From the NCBI GenBank assembly GCA_964020085.1, contig OZ026607.1, positions 3,772,703 through 3,836,702 of the forward strand: a DNA stretch of 64,000 bases. Direction: 5' to 3'. This document shows positions 57,701-64,000 of this stretch, piece after piece. Source of the DNA: Micromussa lordhowensis. Its lineage: Eukaryota; Cnidaria; Anthozoa; Scleractinia; Lobophylliidae. The position numbers and the translations under genes were made by a program. The notes under the pieces were generated by a model. That model was not told where the DNA came from. It worked only from the letters and a program-made list of their open reading frames with translations, and did no database searches. Each line of letters starts with the position of its first letter. Within the stretch, counting starts at the first letter, position 1.

Positions 57701-60700
57701 AATTGGTGGCTGTGAATCAATTTTAGTTCCAACTCATTTCTTGAGTTTTTTTTTTAAAGAAAGAAAGCTTACTACATGTAATAATTATATCATGCATGTT
57801 TGTGAAAATAATGTTTTGAAACATTTCAACTTAAGTTATGCAACCTATACTTGTTTTCTTACACATTTCAGCAGCAAGCTTACCCCAAGTGAGGGATCAT
57901 TCTTCACTGCGATTCGTCTATTTGATATTGTACCAGCTTCTTCATCATAATCAAATGCATATATTGTTCTAAAAAAAAGGGATGGAGTGAGTGTTGATAT
58001 TACATTTTTTACCCAGAATTATTTTCAAATAAATTTGATATTTTTATTTCTCAAATTGATTTATATTATATAATAATTCATCACGTTTAAGCAAGGGAAA
58101 TTAATCAAGATATGTGATCTTAGTGTTACGTGCTGTGTGTTGTATTTTCAACTCTCTTCTTGGTGTTTGAAAATGAGATCAAACACGGTCTTTTGGGTTT
58201 GATTTTTTTTCTTACAACATAAAACAAAACAAAACCTACATGTCATCGAAACACAGAAAAAACACTGATCAATGTGTGCGCACCTGAGAAATGAGTCAAT
58301 ATAGTAAAATGTCTTTTTGTCCAAGCTCCATGTCATACCATTCGATATTGTAACCTGCAAAAACAAATCAACTACATGTAAATGTTGGAAAACGTCAAAT
58401 AAATTTAAATGCAAAAACGATGCTTTTCAGATCAAAGGATTACAAAGCTACACTGTAAATACCAACTGTCAGTGCAGACTGCCAGAAATGAATAGACCAA
58501 TTTTGATACATGTATATTAAAATTCAACCTAACACAATAGACCTCAGGACGAGGCTCTGGGGAATAAACCCCGCAAACTCTGTAGTTATTCCCCAGAGCC
58601 TCGTACTAAGGTCTATTGTTTTAGGCTGAATTTTTATATATCGGAATTGGTCTAGTTAAGAGCAATGTGGAAAATACGTTTTTACAGGCAAAAATAAATA
58701 ATAAGTAATATATTTTTCTGGACAAATTAATTGCCATTAAAGGGGTATTTTTGCCATGTTTAGTTTCAGGTCACTTTTTTACTCTGTATTCCATATTTTA
58801 GGGATTCTTGATGATTTTTGGAGAGGTATATTAAATGAATTAATCTACTCCAAGTCATTACCGGTAATTTAAATAAGTAATAAACGTAATATTTTTCTCT
58901 CTCTCTAATTCTTCAAGTACCTGGCTACAGGGTGTAGTTTCATCTCTTTTTAATAGTAATAATAATAATAACATAATAATAACAATAATAAGAATAATAA
59001 TTAATATAAATAATGATAATGTACATTTTATAATTGCACAGGTTACATGAATATATGATCACCTGCGCATTACAAAAGTGAGCTTAAAAACAATATTAGT
59101 ACAAAAAATGAGCTAAAACTACAACAAAACTAATAAGATAAACAAAGATTAAATAACTAGTCAGATAAATGTTGATAGATGTAAATAGATAAAAAAAATT
59201 AATCCTAATTAAATCATAGTTATTAAATTAAAGCTACCTTAATAAATGTGCATTTTCAACATATTTTTAAAATTGTCAAAAGTTCTACCTGTTCCTAATA
59301 CTACTGGGCAGCAAGTTCCATAGCTTTGGGTTCCTGGCAGGACAAAAAGCCTTGTCTCCCAATGTCCCCTTTATTCGCTCTCATGGCAACTCAAGGAGAA
59401 GCTCATTGTTTGATTCCAGAGAATAGCATGGCGTACATGTACTCTTAAGTTTTAGTACTACCCAGGCTAGGTTGCTGATTTGAACAGCACCTTTTAATCA
59501 GCTAAAAGAAGTTACACCTAAATGGCTTTATCCCTACCTTGTCTACCCACTTTGTGAGCTTTCTGTCACCAGTAAGCGAAAACTGGAAGTAAAGACAAAC
59601 ACAAAAAGTTAATTGCAGGTACAGTAATTCCTAACAATCACCAAATGTTTAAGTTTTGCTAAAAAGAGTTCATTATATCAGCTAGTTTTGAGACTGGAAT
59701 CTGGAATTAAAAGTCTTGAAACTGTTGAGTATTGAATAAGCTCAATGAAAACAATTGAGATTTCAGTTCCACACCCTAAGTATTCAACTTGGTGCATTAA
59801 TTTGCAGTAAGTGTCACATATTATAACAACTTACAATACACAGTCACACTTAATTTCCATCAAATAACTGTAGATAAGAACTACCTGAAACTTGTTTTAT
59901 TTTATAACTAGGGGTGGCGAATGGTAAGTCAAAAAATGTCAGACTTTGCGAGACGGCGAGACTAGCATTTTTCTTTGTGAGCCCGAGACATTTTGACTTT
60001 TTAGATTGCGAGACCGAGACTTCAACAAACTATATTTAATTGGCTAACATAATTTTCAAGTTCTAAAAACCCTGTAGTTGTAATCTTTTTTATTATAACA
60101 TGTTAATCAACTTTACAGTGCAGCAGCAACACCTACTGTACACTCACCAGAGATCCTAGCTCTTGCATAGGCTTTGCTGGTTCTGCTTCATGGCCCATTG
60201 ATCCAACCCACAGTCTTCCTAGCTGAAAAAATGTAGCTGCACAATGTTAATTATAGGAATGGATATAATTTAATTATTACAATATACATGTATGTACAAA
60301 AAACCAAGATACTAGGACAGCACAAGTAGGTCTAGATACAATCTTGGGCAATGCATGGCAATGACCAGTTACCAACGGGCAGCAAGATGAAACAAGATTG
60401 TAAACATTTCTTTGAAATTATCATTACAGGTACTTTATATCAAGAGGACGTACAGTTAGTCAAGAGTAACTATCAACATTTTTGCCCACAGTTGTCTAAT
60501 AATTTAGTCACTGCACTTACAGGATCGCACTTTCCATCATTCAGATGATTTTCTGGTTTGTCTTCTACAAAATAAATACCCAATAATTAAGTTACAAAAT
60601 ATGTATAAAAGATGCAAGGCTTGTACAGTCCACTTGGAGAAAACCTACACTGTACATTCATGCAGTTACAGCTTGAATCCACGCATGATTCAGAAACACT

Positions 60701-61060
60701 AAGAAATATGTAGACCATAGCTACATTGTATTAGTTAATTATAAAGTTCTACATTACTTTCATTTTACATAGCTGCTTGACCCCAACATATAGAGTTGTA
60801 TAATTATATATTTACATGTAACAATTATTCCACAAGCGCGCGTTGGATATGAGATGGTAGATAGCCAACGAGGCGCATAGCGCCGACTTGGCTATAATCA
60901 TCTCATATCCAACAAGGGCGAGTGGAATAATTGTTTTATTAAAAACGCGCCCAAAATAGAGCAAACTAAACTTAACAAAATAAAAACGCCTAAAAAAAAA
61001 CACTCGTACGCTTACCATATTCGTAGAGCATGGTATAATGGCTCATAGCCCATGACTCTC

Positions 61061-61094
<34 letters not shown>

Positions 61095-63385
61095 TTAAAT
61101 TTATACAGGTCTCCATGTATAGTGACAATTGTTAGCAGAAAAAAATGATCAAAAGCACATAGGATAGCTTTGAGAATAAATTTACTGTATTGTTGATTGG
61201 TACTTCTCAAGCTCAATAATAATTCATCAAGTTTAAACAAAGGAAATCATCACTGTGACGGTGTTTGGATATCTAATCTTAATTTGCATGGACTTTTGCA
61301 ATCTTATTTCTCTGTTTTCTCCTTAGTTTTATTTTCAATTGAGAAGATCTATCAAACACGAAAGACCGTGTCTGACACATTTCCAAAACACCTTTATTCA
61401 ACGTTTATTCAAAAATTTATAGTCCTGCAACGGGGTTACCATCACGCAAGACGCCTAAATAAAATGAAATGATTAAGAGTAATGACGTTAAAAAAGAAAA
61501 GTTTGTTAAAAAAATACTCCGCTGAGCGTCGCATTTTCGACTCTCTTCTCAGTGTTTGGAAATTTATGTGGTCAAACATGGTCTTTCTTGTTTGATATAT
61601 TACATGTAGTTCCAATATGGTCTTTAAGACTGAGCAGAAACATAATAGCCTGTCAAAGGACAGAGGGAGAGGGAAGTGGAGAAAAGCCCTCGTTGTATTT
61701 ATTAATATCTTTGTTTAGAAATAGTCTGAAAGTTCAAATACATCCTTTATTATTATAAAACCATTGACTTCATCTTGAAAACAAAATTTGCTTTCAGCAA
61801 TTTCTGTATCAGTAAAAAGAAGGGTTACCGGGTACATGAAACCGTTCAACCTACCATCAACTGTAGCCACTTCTTCCTTCTGTCCAGTCTGTGGAGAATG
61901 CCCAAAAGGAAGTCACAAAAATATCTTTAAGTAATAGAGCACTTATTGTTTACATGGCCTCATCTAAACACAAGGAGGGTTGGGAGAATTTGAGACTGTT
62001 ATGCAAACCCGAGACGAAGTCAAGGGTTTGCACAACTTTTGAGAATTCTCCCAACCCTCTGAGTGTTTTGATGAGGCTACATAAACAAGGAAAAAGTGCT
62101 CTATTGTTTTTATTATAAAATAATTCTCAAAGAATGAGAATCTAAAACACCACAACTGGGTTTACATACTCCGATCTAAACACACCTATTGACCAATGCG
62201 AGCGTGCATAGTGGCTCAGTTATTTTATAGGTATATGTATTATTATATTGGATAGATTTTATTCCAGTTGCCTGGAGATTGCTTTGCGAGAAGCATGAAA
62301 CTCGGAGTAGCAAATAAATGTGTCTGAATTAGTCCAATTCCAGAAATCTATCTATTTATAGCTCTGGTTTTCCATCGTCTTTGAGCACTTTTATGGCAGA
62401 TGAAGTCTTCAGTTTATCCGCTAGTAATTATTGTATTATATAATCAGGTACATCACAATGTGGAATTTGCATTTAATAACAAATAAACTCAGTATTGACA
62501 TGGTTCTTAAGATAATAATTATGGTCACAACTGATCTACAGAAAGTGTATACATGTACCTCAAGATCTAAAAACATTAAACTTCTCTTGCATGCCAGAAT
62601 AACAGAACCACCTTTCTTCCTTGGTATCACTGGTTAGGAATGAAACAAACATTTAGAATAGCACAGATTTGATATAAATTTTGTATTGGGAGGTATGGGC
62701 ACTACTGCATGTTGGATGTTAGTGTATTGAGTTCAAGCCATGGCCGAGTTATTGTGCTGTGTCCTTGAGCAAGATACTGTACCATAAACTCTCAATATAA
62801 TTTAACCTTGTAATGTACTAGCATCCCATCCAAGGTGAGAGGAGGATGAGGGTAGAAATACTCTGTGGCAAGTAGTTTCATGCTAGAGAAACCAGGGAAC
62901 TACTTGGCCCATGCCCAATGTACATGTACATGTAGATGTTGTTGGTCAAAATGAAATTCAGATTAAAATGATTTTAACCTAGTTTGATTCTCACTTTCCT
63001 TTGTCTTCTAACCCTAATTATTCATGATCCACGAATAATTAGGGTTAAGAGACAAAGGAATTTCATTTTAACCTGAATTTCATTTTGACCTACAACACAG
63101 ACCTTTATACCTTACATTGGTTTCTTTGGTTTCTCTGTATCAAGTTTCTTATGGGAATTACTAGACAAAGGAATCATAGAAAAATTTCGCTTTTGGGGCA
63201 AAAGGTCCCGAAGCCATTATTAGAATTGTAATAATTATTTTACTTTGAACATCAACACTATTTACAACTCAACTAAACACTTAGGAGTTCACACATTAGT
63301 TAGCAGTCAGTAAGAAGAGATTTAGCAAAAACTTTAAATGCGACTTACCACATCCAACTATGTCATCTAATTGATAGCTTTTATC
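54708..63385 (-). CDS. SMP-30/regucalcin-like lactonase (partial, N terminus outside window)
   Basis: Eleven exons in transcript order: 63385-63349, 62629-62559, 61888-61855, 60564-60521, 60222-60148, 59582-59538, 58354-58284, 57968-57884, 56659-56594, 56398-56277, 54816-54708. They total 759 bases (252 residues) with all phases consistent and GT-AG introns. Regucalcin is a calcium-binding, six-bladed beta-propeller lactonase of about 299 residues. Visible motifs are HLNDGKCDP (metal-binding Asn), ISNGMTWSLD (second Asn), DFDYDE-type YAFDYD, FPDGMTIDAEG (metal-binding Asp), VVRFNPVTG and TSCCWGG. The first about 45 residues, including the metal-binding Glu of GESPVW, must lie beyond base 64000; I found no such exon in 63400-64000. 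The introns carry many hairpin elements. Confidence 0.93.
54816..55195 (-). repeat. Decayed tandem copies of the regucalcin terminal-exon boundary
   Basis: The start of the last exon with its acceptor (CATTTTAG then TTTGCGACTGTCTCCAG on the minus strand) is repeated upstream in the intron near 54929, 55069 and 55190 as TTTGAGATTATCTCCAG. The first copy keeps a usable CATTGCAG acceptor at 54931-54930 and an open frame of about 19 codons (LRLSPD...NQPL, then stop). The second has lost its AG. Spacing is about 113-140 bases. Confidence 0.65.
55295..55578. repeat. Large imperfect inverted repeat in regucalcin last intron
   Basis: AAGACTTTTTTGTAATCCA, CTGAATTTTCAGTAGCCACT and CATCAGAGTGGCAATATCAA on the left have reverse-complement partners between 55435 and 55535 on the right. 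Short spacer. A non-autonomous foldback element is the simplest reading. Confidence 0.65.
57451..57613. repeat. Hairpin in regucalcin intron
   Basis: GTAATCATACGATTTTTCTC pairs imperfectly with the complement ending CCGTATGATTAC; inner arms GCACTTGTGAGTTTTTC and its partner flank CGACGAGGCGGCTC at the tip. Similar to the hairpin modules, with no clear tail. Confidence 0.65.
58495..58652. repeat. Hairpin in regucalcin intron
   Basis: CAATAGACCTcaGgACGAGG and the complement CCTCGTACTAAGGTCTATTG form arms continuing outward to GACCAATTTTGATA and its partner at 58652. The loop is GGAATAAACCCCGC-rich. Confidence 0.7.
59230..59490. repeat. Dispersed repeat in regucalcin intron
   Basis: Contains AAGTTCCATAGCTTTGGG and a broken frame reading GSKFHSFGFLAG then KALSPNVPF, a pattern familiar from decayed interspersed repeats in marine invertebrate genomes. 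Class uncertain. Just upstream (58950-59020) lies an (AAT)n-rich microsatellite. Confidence 0.4.
60821..61092. mobile_element. Hairpin-plus-TIR element, family B, copy 3
   Basis: The hairpin 60821-60934 uses ACAATTATTCCACAAGCGCG and its complement ending GGAATAATTGT. The tail is bounded by ATTAAAAAC and GTTTTTAAT. It lies in the intron between regucalcin exons 61888-61855 and 60564-60521. Confidence 0.7.
61933..62229. mobile_element. Hairpin-plus-TIR element, family E
   Basis: The 173-base hairpin 61933-62105 runs from AATAGAGCACTTATTGTTTA to GTGCTCTATT, with GGGTTGGGAGAAT and ATTCTCCCAACCC as the inner stem. The tail starts TATTATAAAATAA and ends TTATTTTATAG. Located in a regucalcin intron. 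Confidence 0.65.
62938..63099. repeat. Foldback in regucalcin intron
   Basis: The inner stem CTTTGTCTTCTAACCCTAAT and its complement (62998-63060) has one mismatch; an outer stem pairs TTGGTCAAAATGAAATTCA with TGAATTTCATTTTGACC. Confidence 0.7.
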
Positions 63386-63920
63386 CTGTTAAAAGAAGGC
63401 GTTAACATTTAGTCCTAATTAATAATTAGGTAGCTGTGTTAATATTATTTTTACAATATTTTTGTTTTAGTGACCTCAATTAGCAGAGGGTCAAATTACC
63501 CTCGGCTAGATAAGCTTGACACTGTAATAAAGTTATTGATTGATCGATCAGATTGATTAATTGACTGATTGACTGATTGTTAGTAAAGGTTGATACATTA
63601 TTGATGACACATGCATGTACAAAAAATTTTAGCATCGTACATCTATGAATTATTCAAGTAACATAGAGTATGACTGTAATTATCCAACAAAATAATGAAC
63701 CTCAAGTAGCTACATGCCATATAGTGTTGGCAATGGCATTTTTACACAATGTTGTTTAAAGCCGCTGCACCCGGACCCAGGTGTAAACCTAGTGGGCATG
63801 TTTTTGAAAAATCGCTCAGATATATGTATATATACTTTAACACTGGTTTTATTTGTGGGGCATTTCCTAGTATGACCAGTGCTACGGTGCTCTTGTGCAT
63901 TTGATCACCGCTATCTCCTG

Positions 63921-64000
63921 TTTCTGTAATTTGCAATCACTATTTTGTGTTTCTGTAATTTGCAATCACTATTTTGTGTTTCTGTAATTTGCAATCACTA
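63921..64000. repeat. 29-bp tandem repeat running off the window edge
   Basis: The unit TTTCTGTAATTTGCAATCAC plus TATTTTGTG occurs at 63921, 63950 and 63979, identical in each copy, and continues past the end of the window. Confidence 0.9.

Overview
The window is animal nuclear DNA. Its AT-rich intergenic DNA, intron-split genes, single-exon class A GPCR array and dense small palindromic transposons suggest an anthozoan cnidarian, most likely a stony coral. The organism is an inference; the gene families and gene structures are read directly from the sequence.

Region 1 (0.6-29.4 kb) is a cluster of intronless rhodopsin-like GPCR genes: six with an open frame (625, 5346, 8493, 11661, 16581, 22192), one broken by a frameshift (26385-27313), and one orphan 3' tail (29281). 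The order minus, plus, chimeric minus, plus, minus is what an unequal crossover between the first and fifth genes would produce. The chimeric gene (8493-9365) takes its N-terminal half from the 625-type gene and its C-terminal half from the 16581-type gene, and has lost the TM4-ECL2-TM5 segment. The duplicated blocks then diverged through insertions of foldback and hairpin elements. Between 18.9 and 20.4 kb lies a degenerate 9-bp minisatellite whose minus strand reads as collagen-like Gly-Glu-Pro.

Region 2 (29.4-42.4 kb) begins with a Harbinger-like element that contains a large GGAGTC/GACTCC foldback. It is followed by a complete seven-exon beta-1,4-galactosyltransferase-family gene (32346-38379, 420 aa). 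This gene has one GC-AG intron, and an isoleucine at the position that separates GalNAc- from Gal-transferases. A two-exon gene for a small secreted cysteine-rich protein lies at 41438-42326.

Region 3 (44.7-49.9 kb) is a five-exon gene of unknown function with a PH/GRAM-like strand pair and a cysteine-rich patch. It has two alternative first exons, both starting with Met-Ser-Tyr-Lys and both ending in phase 1.

Region 4 (54.7 kb to the window edge, minus strand) is an SMP-30/regucalcin-like gene. Eleven exons with consistent phases encode the last 252 residues; the N-terminal exon or exons lie outside the window. Its last intron carries decayed tandem copies of the terminal exon boundary.

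Small mobile elements fill the gaps and introns. At least six families with unrelated sequence share one layout: a hairpin of about 110-170 bp immediately followed by a segment bounded by its own short terminal inverted repeats. The annotated genes do not explain this pattern, and it is the strongest candidate here for something undescribed. No rRNA or tRNA genes or CRISPR arrays were seen.
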